Source: CAYLPU01 sp964385635 (GTDB lineage Bacteria > Chloroflexota > Anaerolineae > B4-G1). Taken from it: DNA of 50,423 bases. Position 1 is the first letter of the stretch, and each line of letters starts with the position of its first letter. Positions 33,820 to 39,969 of the stretch are shown here, piece by piece. The notes under the pieces were generated by a model. That model was not told the DNA's origin. It did no database searches and worked only from the letters and a program-made list of their open reading frames with translations. The translations under genes and the position numbers were made by a program. Location: assembly GCA_964385635.1 (NCBI GenBank), contig CAYLPU010000027.1, positions 1-50,423 of the forward strand, in the 5' to 3' direction.

Positions 33820-35653
33820 GACCCTATCCGTTGACACCCTTCCTCGCAAGCCGGGCGTCTATTTGATGCGCGACGTGACCAGTGCCGTCATCTACGTGGG
33901 CAAGGCGGTGGATCTGCGCAGCCGCGTGCGCTCATATTTTCAGCCCTCGGCCTGGGAGAACCCCAAGGTGCGCGCGATTGTGTCTGAGGTCGCCGACCTG
34001 GATTTCATCGTCACCGACTCGGAACTGGAGGCGCTCATCCTGGAGGCGAACCTGATCAAGCGGCATCGCCCCCGCTACAATGTGCGCCTCAAGGACGACA
34101 AACGTTATCCTTATATCAAGATCACCTGGGCCGACCCGTTCCCCAGGGTGCTCGTCACACGCCGTATGGAGCAGGATGGCAGCCGCTATTTCGGTCCCTT
34201 CACCTCCGCCTCGGCAGTTCACCAGACGCTCGACTTGCTGCGCAAGTCATTTCCGTATCTGACCTGCAATCGGGAAATCACCGGTAGAGACACACGTCCA
34301 TGCCTGTATTACGACATCAGGCTTTGCCTGGGGCCGTGCATCGGCGCGGTGGCGCAAGAGGAATACCGCATGATGATCCGAGGACTGACCCGCTTCCTCG
34401 AAGGTCGCAGTGAGGAGGTGATCGCCGGCCTGGAGGCGCGGATGAAGGTCGCTGCCGACGACTGGGACTTTGAGCAGGCAGCATCCTTGCGCGATCAACT
34501 GCAGGCCGTGCGATGTGTCGTCGAGCGGCAGAAGATTGTCTCATCGGTCGGCACTGACCAGGACGTGGTCGCCTTCGCTCGCGAAGAGGGCGACGCCTGC
34601 GTGCAGGTCTTTTTCATCCGGGGGGGCAAACTCTTGGGACGAGAGTACTTCGTGCTGGAGGGGACGCAGGACGAGGACGAGCGGGAAGTAATAACCGCCT
34701 TTCTCAAGCAGTTCTATGAGGAGGCGGCCTACATCCCGCCAGAGGTGTTGTTGCCGGAGCGGATTGAGGAGGCGCTGATCATTGAGCAGTGGCTGAAGAG
34801 GAAGCGAGGCGCTAAGGTGACGCTGCGCGTGCCCCGTCGGGGTCAGAAGCGAGGGTTGGTGGCGCTGGCGGCCGAGAATGCTGCCGAGACGCTGACCGCC
34901 CTGCGTGCCCAGTGGCAGGCCGACGCCCACAAGCACGAGCAGGCGCTGGCCGAACTTCAGGAAGCGTTGGGCCTCCCCAGACCCCCGGTGCGCATCGAAT
35001 GTTACGACATCTCCACGACGCAGGGGACGGAGATCGTCGGCAGTATGGTTGTCTTCGTGCACGCCGTGCCGCGCAAGTCTGAATATCGGCGCTTTATTGT
35101 GCGCAGCGTGCAGGGCCAGGATGACTACGCCAGTATGCGCGAGGTCTTGCAACGCCGCTTCCGCCGTTGGCAGATGTCCGCCTCGGCCTCCCCCCTTGCA
35201 GGGGGGATTGAGGGGGGTTGGGCCAAATTGCCCGACCTGCTCATCGTGGATGGCGGCAGGGGGCAGTTGGGCGTGGTGACCGAGGTGCTGAAGGAGTTTG
35301 ATCTGCTCGCCAGAGTGCCGGTGGCGGCTCTGGCCAAGCAGCGCGAGGAGATTTTCCTGCCGGGGCAGGGGAAGCCCGTTCTGCTCCCCCCTCGGTCGCA
35401 GGGGCTCTTTCTCGTGCAGCGCGTGCGGGACGAGGCGCACCGCTTCGCTGTCACGCACCACCGCATCCGCCGGCGCAGGGCGGGTGTCGCGTCGCAACTG
35501 GACAGTATCCCTGGCGTGGGGCCGGCGCGGCGTAAGGCGCTCCTCAAGGCCTTTGGCTCCCTCGATGGCATCCGCGCGGCCAGCGTCGAGCAACTGGCCG
35601 CCGTGCCCGGCATCCCTCGTGCCGTCGCCCAGGCGATCAAGGAGCACCTGTAG
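33785..35653 (+). CDS. uvrC: UvrC, excinuclease ABC subunit C
   Basis: 622 residues, close to the usual 600-620. UvrC makes both incisions in nucleotide excision repair after UvrAB loading. The GIY-YIG nuclease domain is at about 21-95 (KPGVYLMRD, IYVGKAVDLRSRVRSYF), followed by the cysteine segment TCNREITGRDTRPCLYYDIRLCLGPC, a UVR motif (MKVAADDWDFEQAASLRDQL), the C-terminal RNase H-like nuclease (RIECYDISTTQGTEIVGSMVVF, LLIVDGGRGQL) and paired HhH motifs (LDSIPGVGPARRKALL, LAAVPGIPRAVAQAI). The GTG at 33785 has GGAG at 33773 and is preferred although it overlaps the previous gene. Two dispersed repeats are built in: CTATCCGTTGACACC (33824-33838, LSVDT) before the GIY-YIG fold and a CCCCCTTGCAGGGGGG palindrome (35187-35221) in a loop of the second nuclease domain. 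A repair gene at the end of a glycosyltransferase operon is chance neighbourhood, as far as can be seen. Confidence 0.97.
   Translation: MDFPEHIWTQIETLSVDTLPRKPGVYLMRDVTSAVIYVGKAVDLRSRVRSYFQPSAWENPKVRAIVSEVADLDFIVTDSELEALILEANLIKRHRPRYNVRLKDDKRYPYIKITWADPFPRVLVTRRMEQDGSRYFGPFTSASAVHQTLDLLRKSFPYLTCNREITGRDTRPCLYYDIRLCLGPCIGAVAQEEYRMMIRGLTRFLEGRSEEVIAGLEARMKVAADDWDFEQAASLRDQLQAVRCVVERQKIVSSVGTDQDVVAFAREEGDACVQVFFIRGGKLLGREYFVLEGTQDEDEREVITAFLKQFYEEAAYIPPEVLLPERIEEALIIEQWLKRKRGAKVTLRVPRRGQKRGLVALAAENAAETLTALRAQWQADAHKHEQALAELQEALGLPRPPVRIECYDISTTQGTEIVGSMVVFVHAVPRKSEYRRFIVRSVQGQDDYASMREVLQRRFRRWQMSASASPLAGGIEGGWAKLPDLLIVDGGRGQLGVVTEVLKEFDLLARVPVAALAKQREEIFLPGQGKPVLLPPRSQGLFLVQRVRDEAHRFAVTHHRIRRRRAGVASQLDSIPGVGPARRKALLKAFGSLDGIRAASVEQLAAVPGIPRAVAQAIKEHL
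33824..33838 (+). repeat. CTATCCGTTGACACC micro-insert in uvrC
   Basis: Encodes LSVDT directly before the GIY-YIG domain. Confidence 0.75.
35187..35221. repeat. CCCCCTTGCAGGGGGG palindrome in uvrC
   Basis: CCCCCCTTGCAGGGGGG followed by ATTGAGGGGGGTTGG, encoding SPLAGGIEGGW just before the LLIVDGG motif. Confidence 0.85.
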
Positions 35654-35664
35654 GCGCGGGAGTA

Positions 35665-35685
35665 GGACAATTTGCCAAATTGTCC
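35665..35685. repeat. Palindrome after uvrC
   Basis: GGACAATTTG and CAAATTGTCC form a perfect 10-bp inverted repeat around one base. There is no T run, so a simple intrinsic terminator is unlikely; it looks like a dispersed intergenic palindrome. Confidence 0.75.
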
Positions 35686-35719
35686 CACACTGAGATGAAG
35701 CACACCCAAATGAAACCCA

Positions 35720-35748
35720 TTGTGGAAATCGGAGATTTGTGGTATAGT
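35720..35748 (+). promoter_or_regulatory. Predicted promoter of the small membrane-anchored protein gene
   Basis: TTGTGG (35720-35725), 17-bp spacer, TATAGT (35743-35748). Followed by AGAAGG (35775-35780) as Shine-Dalgarno for the TTG start at 35790. Confidence 0.55.
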
Positions 35749-35789
35749 TTCACGGGTTGGTAGATCGGTAGGTTAGAAGGTAGATTGAT

Positions 35790-36578
35790 TTGACTGCTCC
35801 GACTCTGAGCCAATTGCGTTGTGTCGTCTATGCGCTATTGATCATTTCTGCTGTCCCGGTCGGGTTGGCTATCTCTCAATTCATCAAATCGCGCCGTGCC
35901 GCGTACTATGTCATGCGCCGGGACGCCCTCGGGCGGGCCACGCGATGGGCGATGGTGGCGCTGATCTTACTGGCGTTGGCCGCCGCCCTGCTGGTCATCG
36001 TTCCATACCTGGCGGTCGTTATGTACGGGCCTGGGAAGGCGGTGCTGGATGTTCCCACTCCCACCTCGTCTGTATCCGTTGACACGGTGGCGGTCCCCCC
36101 CAGCCCGCGCCCCACTCGCACGCCGACCGTCACCCCTACCCGCCGGCCAACGGCGACCCCACCCCTGATCCCCACGCCCACGCCGTCCGTGCCCCCACCC
36201 GACACGGCGCTGACGCCGCTGCCCTCGGCCGTGCCCGCCGGGGAGGATGCGCGTATCGTCATCATTACCCTGGCCGCCGACCGGGACGCCAGCGGTGAGC
36301 CCGTGGATCCGGGCGTTGAGTTCCCACCGGGCGACCACCGTGTCTACCTGTTCATCTCCTATGAAGGTATGGTCAATGGTGTCGCCTGGACTCTTGCCAT
36401 CTACCGCGAGGGAGAACTTCTGGATGAGACCACGCAACTGTGGGAATGGGGAGAGCAGGGTCGGACCTATCTTTACTATAAGCCACTGGAGGGGTACGAG
36501 CCAGGCGTCTACGAGATGCGTGTTTTTGTGGAGGCCAGGCTGCAGGGCATTGCCCAGTTCATGGTCACGGAAGAATGA
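35790..36578 (+). CDS. Membrane-anchored protein with Pro/Thr-rich linker and C-terminal beta domain
   Basis: 262 residues with a TTG start supported by AGAAGG 9 bp upstream. Two helices near the N-terminus (about 10-30 and 50-78) are followed by a long Pro/Thr-rich extended linker (about 85-150) and a beta-rich domain (about 155-260; VYLFISYEGMVNGVAWTLAIYREGELL and YEPGVYEMRVFVEARLQGIAQFMV). I do not recognise the domain by name; it resembles Ig-like domains used to modify flexible surface proteins. Most likely a cell-envelope protein displaying its C-terminus on a stalk (inference). The SVSVDT segment at the start of the linker is a 15-bp CTGTATCCGTTGAC-type insert (36069-36083). Confidence 0.8.
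   Translation: MTAPTLSQLRCVVYALLIISAVPVGLAISQFIKSRRAAYYVMRRDALGRATRWAMVALILLALAAALLVIVPYLAVVMYGPGKAVLDVPTPTSSVSVDTVAVPPSPRPTRTPTVTPTRRPTATPPLIPTPTPSVPPPDTALTPLPSAVPAGEDARIVIITLAADRDASGEPVDPGVEFPPGDHRVYLFISYEGMVNGVAWTLAIYREGELLDETTQLWEWGEQGRTYLYYKPLEGYEPGVYEMRVFVEARLQGIAQFMVTEE
36069..36083 (+). repeat. 15-bp micro-insert
   Basis: TCTGTATCCGTTGAC at the start of the Pro/Thr linker of the protein at 35790. Confidence 0.8.
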
Positions 36579-36579
36579 G

Positions 36580-36628
36580 GCGTGAAACGTGAAGCGTGAG
36601 ACGTGAAACGTGAGGCGTAAAACGTGAT
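36580..36628. repeat. Seven tandem 7-bp units (RCGTGAR)
   Basis: Directly after the stop codon run seven imperfect copies: GCGTGAA, ACGTGAA, GCGTGAG, ACGTGAA, ACGTGAG, GCGTAAA, ACGTGAT. It has the same 7-bp period as the TACTCCC and ATYCTCC arrays elsewhere in the window. Confidence 0.85.
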
Positions 36629-36681
36629 TTCACTCTGCCGTTATGTACTACGCACGTGACTATTCAGGCTCTTCCCAAAAC

Positions 36682-36802
36682 AGGCACAAATAGCACACGG
36701 ATACACACGGATGAACTGGCCGCATCCGTTGACACGGGTTCTCACAGATTTTTTATCTTTATCCGCGTACATCCGTATGATCCGTGTTGATCCGTGTTCT
36801 AT
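36682..36802. repeat. Intergenic ACACGGAT-type repeat occupied by an ATCCGTTGAC micro-insert
   Basis: From AGGCACAAATAGCACACGG on it matches positions 479-551 almost base for base. The difference is CTGGCCGCATCCGTTGAC (36716-36733) inserted between GAA and ACGGGTTCTC. It then continues into ATCCGTGTTGATCCGTG-like sequence. The stretch 36629-36681 holds nothing I recognise. Confidence 0.85.
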
Positions 36803-36818
36803 TTATGTATTCCTTCGT

Positions 36819-37484
36819 TCAGGGTAACATCAGCAACAGGAGCAGCGCCGAGACTGCGGGCACGGTCAGGTTGTCAATGCCCCACGGCGAGACCGCCTCG
36901 ATGATCATAGCGCCGAGTGCCGTCACAGCCGCAGCCCCTGCCGCGGCTGCCAGGTCCAGGGGCTCCGGGGCCAACAGCAAAAGCGGCACCAGCGTCGCCA
37001 CCAAACTGGCGAGGAACATCACCACCGATCCCTCCACCGAGCGGGTGTTTCCAGCGATGGTGTAGTGGTGTTGGCCGAAACGCCGGCCCACCACGGCGGC
37101 CAGTGCATCCCCCCACGTCATCGGCATCAGGCTCGCCACCAGCAGGTGCGGGCGACCCCACAGCAGCCAGATAAGCGCGACGAACGAGATGGGGAAGTAG
37201 ATGGTACCCAACTGTCCCTTCTCCCCGGTCTCCATGGCCTTGAACGTCCCCTGCCAGTAGGAGAGGGTGTTGAGGGCGATGAAGGCTGCTGGGGGGATCA
37301 GCGCGAAGGTACGGCGCTCGAACATCAGCACTGTCCCGAAGGCCCACATGCCGACCGCGATGTGGATGAACTTGCGCGTGAACTCGACCGAGTAGCCGCG
37401 CCACTTGCGGAGGACCTCGGCGATGCCGATCATGGCGAAGACGTAGGCGAAGGCGGTTAGGAGGGCGATGGTGTCTTGGGACAT
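36819..37484 (-). CDS. Polyprenol/phytol/diacylglycerol kinase family membrane protein (CTP-dependent, SEC59/VTE5-like)
   Basis: 221 residues, about seven helices. RKFIHIAVGMWAF (38-50), GDALAAVVGRRFG (125-137), GNTRSVEGSVVMF (145-157) and EAVSPWGIDNLTVP near the end are the signature blocks of the dolichol kinase/phytol kinase/DGK1 family related to CDP-diglyceride synthases. These enzymes phosphorylate long-chain isoprenoid alcohols or diacylglycerol with CTP inside the membrane. Given thirteen neighbouring GT-C proteins that should use polyprenyl-phosphate sugars, a polyprenol kinase recycling the lipid carrier is an attractive guess, but phytol salvage is equally possible from sequence alone. 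Start ATG 37484 with AGGAG upstream, 26 bp after the TPR gene, so it is probably the last gene of the SPFH operon. Confidence 0.88.
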   Translation of the reverse strand: MSQDTIALLTAFAYVFAMIGIAEVLRKWRGYSVEFTRKFIHIAVGMWAFGTVLMFERRTFALIPPAAFIALNTLSYWQGTFKAMETGEKGQLGTIYFPISFVALIWLLWGRPHLLVASLMPMTWGDALAAVVGRRFGQHHYTIAGNTRSVEGSVVMFLASLVATLVPLLLLAPEPLDLAAAAGAAAVTALGAMIIEAVSPWGIDNLTVPAVSALLLLLMLP

Positions 37485-37510
37485 ATTAGTCTCCTGAGTG
37501 ATGATAATCC

Positions 37511-38509
37511 CTATCCCTCTGGCTTGAGCAGCGCAATGACATAACCTTTCACCTTACCAGCAGGGTTGCCTGGTATGTGCGCAGCGTCGCCAATAACTTT
37601 CGCAGGGCGGTGGTGGAACCTGATCTTGCCGTCGCGCCCGCGCTTGAAGTCAACTGCCACCCATCCACTGCCCGGTTCCCACACGACTCCTGCTTTCTCC
37701 TTGTCTATCAACCATTGCTGGCGGATGAGCACGTAGTCGCCAACCTGGGCCTCCGGAACCGCCCACCCATCCTCCAGTACGGGCAATGCGAAGTAGTTTG
37801 CCTTGCCGGTGCCGACCACCGGAAGATCGTTGGGATGGCTGGAGATCGAATGGAGCCGGTAGGCAGCCCCGTTGACCAGGACACGATCTACTGTGACGTG
37901 CCCCTGGAGATTGACTTTCTTCACAAAGGGAGCCCCCGCGCCGTCCAATCGCCAGATGGGGAAGATCGGCAGACGGGGAGGCCTGCCGGTACGCTCGTGC
38001 ATAATCTGCGCGATCAGGTCCCCAATCCACTGTTGGGCTTGCTGACAGATTCCAACCCGTGCCTTGTCGTTGCGCGTGGCCCAGTACTTGCGGGCTGCCT
38101 CGAACAGGTCGAGCGCGGCCTGATAGCAACTCAGGGCCTCAATGTCGCTTCCGAGTGCCTGGTGCGTCAATCCCAGGCCGTAGGTCGCGGCGGCTTCGTT
38201 TTGACGCTGGACACGGGGAGGCTGGCGGCGGAAGATCTGCTGGGCCTCCTCGTAGCAGGTCTGCGCCAGGCCAGGTTTGCTCCCCGCACGGTACACGTCC
38301 GCCAGGTGGAGCAGGGCTGCCGCGTGCCCTACCTGGTTGTCCGATTTCTTGCTTGTGTCCCTGGCGTCGAGCGCACAACTCTCGGCCCGTGCCCACTCGC
38401 CCTTCGACCCAAAATCGCGTGCGTTCTTCAGCAAATCCTGGATGGGCGGCGGTAACTCGTCGCACCACGAGAGCGCTGAAGGGGTGTGATTCGGGGGTGT
38501 GTTGATCAT
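37511..38509 (-). CDS. TPR protein with C-terminal S24/LexA-like beta domain
   Basis: 332 residues, no signal peptide. The N-terminal half has TPR-like helical repeats (WARAESCALDARDTSKKS, AALLHLADVYRAGSKPGLAQTCYEEAQQIF, ATYGLGLTHQALGSDIEALSCYQAALDLF). The C-terminal half (about 210-330) is beta-rich; YFALPVLEDGWAVPEAQVGDYVLIRQQ resembles the core of S24/LexA peptidase folds, but I cannot see the Ser-Lys catalytic pair, so it is probably a binding version. The ATG at 38509 is chosen over an upstream in-frame start at 38593 because it overlaps the previous stop as ATGA and has CCGGAGGGA upstream. It is coupled directly behind the SPFH gene, so it may be an adaptor for the SPFH complex (inference). 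Confidence 0.82.
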   Translation of the reverse strand: MINTPPNHTPSALSWCDELPPPIQDLLKNARDFGSKGEWARAESCALDARDTSKKSDNQVGHAAALLHLADVYRAGSKPGLAQTCYEEAQQIFRRQPPRVQRQNEAAATYGLGLTHQALGSDIEALSCYQAALDLFEAARKYWATRNDKARVGICQQAQQWIGDLIAQIMHERTGRPPRLPIFPIWRLDGAGAPFVKKVNLQGHVTVDRVLVNGAAYRLHSISSHPNDLPVVGTGKANYFALPVLEDGWAVPEAQVGDYVLIRQQWLIDKEKAGVVWEPGSGWVAVDFKRGRDGKIRFHHRPAKVIGDAAHIPGNPAGKVKGYVIALLKPEG

Positions 38510-39969
38510 GTTCCCTCCGGTTTCTCGGCGATCTGGCTCTGCAGTAACTCCAGCGTGCGCATTGCCTCGGGGGGCAGAAAGACCCGTTTCCACGGATCAT
38601 AAGACATCCAGCGCAACGTCTCGATGAGGCGCAGGGCGACGAGATAGGGGGACACTTGCTCCTGGGCGCTGATCAGGGGTTGGAGCGCCTGCGCGAAGGT
38701 CAGAATCATCTCTGCCTGAGCCTGCACCTGTGCCGCTTCCAGGCGGGCCAGTTCCGCTTCCCCCTCTGCCTGTTGTAGCGCCGCCTCGCGCTGCCACTCA
38801 GCCTGCCAGGCCTTGATCCATTGCTGGGAGACCTTCTTACCCTTGAGACCACTCGCCTCGAGTTCCTTGTGCCTCATCTGGATTATCTCTTCGGGGCTCA
38901 GGTGTGGATAATCTTTCTCCAACCTTTCTTGGACCATTCTGGCGATGAGCTCGGTACCCAGGTCGACTTCGATTTCGCCGAGTTCCACCTTGATGATCTC
39001 GGCGCCCACGTTGCCGACACTTTCGCGCAACTTCTTCTCCAACTCGTCTCGTATAGCCTGCCGGGGGGGAGTGATCCCGGGCCTGGGCGGCGCGATGAGC
39101 CAATCGAGCCGGTAGCCGGAGATGATGCTGCGCAGGGTGCCCTCCGTATAAGAGATAATCACCCTCCCCGCCCAATCCATCTTCCAGGCTTCTTCCTCCG
39201 GTTCACGAATCCAGGTGCTCGTGGCCGCCCTGAGGATCGCCTCTTCTGTATAGGGATAGGGCATCTTCTCGGTCGGCTGCTGGCCTCCGCCGTCAATCTT
39301 GAACGTGACGTCGGCCTCGCAAGAAACAGGTATACCCTCCTTCGTCATCGCCATGACCTTGTAGACCCAGCGCTGGGGCCGCAGGTCGACGATCCCCCAG
39401 ACCCTCTCGAAGCGTTTGAGAGGGTGGAACCCTGAGCTGTACACCTGCGTCAGCCGGCCACTCTGCTCCAGCACTACCGCGCTGTCGTTGTAGATGACCA
39501 CGTTGCCTGGTCCACCCAGGCGAGCCAAAAGGCTATCCTCGCCTGTAGCGATGCGCCCTTCTTTTACCAACAGGTACGGCTTGAAACCCAGGCGGCCAAA
39601 CACACTGCGGTGGAGGTAGGCATGCGCTTCGCTGAGGCCATCTATGGCATACAGGGCGCGCATGAAGCGGGACGCCAGCAGGGGGACGAGGATGAGCACC
39701 AGCGCGGCAGGACATGCATTACGCACAATCGCGAGCCCAAAGGACGTTGTGCTCTGCCAATCCCCGTTACGAAGGGAATCAACGGTGATGCCAGGCAAGG
39801 CGGTGCCGCGAGCACCTGCCTCCGCCAACACGCTGAGAAGTGTTACGACCAGAAGGACGCACCCTATCAGCACAACACCGAGCAAATACTCGGGTGATGC
39901 CTCGTGTTCGTCCAGGTAACCGGAGGACTCCAGGGGTTCTGCGCTAATCTCGCACCCCCTCAGCTGCAT
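38506..39969 (-). CDS. SPFH/band-7 domain membrane protein (first of two)
   Basis: About 487 residues. Two N-terminal hydrophobic segments (LLGVVLIGCVLLVVTLLSVL and IVRNACPAALVLILVPLLA) are followed by a conserved strand-rich part (GPGNVVIYNDSAVVLEQSGRLTQV, then VMAMTKEGIPVSCEADVTFKI), which is the SPFH core, and a long helical, Ala/Glu/Gln-rich coiled coil (QQWIKAWQAEWQREAALQQAEGEAELARLEAAQ). SPFH proteins assemble into large ring or cage structures in membranes and organise microdomains or hold membrane proteases. The start ATG (39969) lies inside an ATCCGTTGAC repeat on the other strand (39963-39980) and overlaps the end of the upstream SPFH gene by 26 bp. GTG 39987 is an alternative. Ends ATGA into the TPR gene. 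Confidence 0.87.
   Translation of the reverse strand: MQLRGCEISAEPLESSGYLDEHEASPEYLLGVVLIGCVLLVVTLLSVLAEAGARGTALPGITVDSLRNGDWQSTTSFGLAIVRNACPAALVLILVPLLASRFMRALYAIDGLSEAHAYLHRSVFGRLGFKPYLLVKEGRIATGEDSLLARLGGPGNVVIYNDSAVVLEQSGRLTQVYSSGFHPLKRFERVWGIVDLRPQRWVYKVMAMTKEGIPVSCEADVTFKIDGGGQQPTEKMPYPYTEEAILRAATSTWIREPEEEAWKMDWAGRVIISYTEGTLRSIISGYRLDWLIAPPRPGITPPRQAIRDELEKKLRESVGNVGAEIIKVELGEIEVDLGTELIARMVQERLEKDYPHLSPEEIIQMRHKELEASGLKGKKVSQQWIKAWQAEWQREAALQQAEGEAELARLEAAQVQAQAEMILTFAQALQPLISAQEQVSPYLVALRLIETLRWMSYDPWKRVFLPPEAMRTLELLQSQIAEKPEGT

Noticed and set aside
34541..35647. A 368-codon antisense frame opposite uvrC
   Set aside because: uvrC is certain on the + strand; the antisense translation shows no recognisable motifs.
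35665..35685. Intrinsic terminator after uvrC
   Set aside because: The stem is A/T-rich and has no following T run; it fits a dispersed palindrome better.
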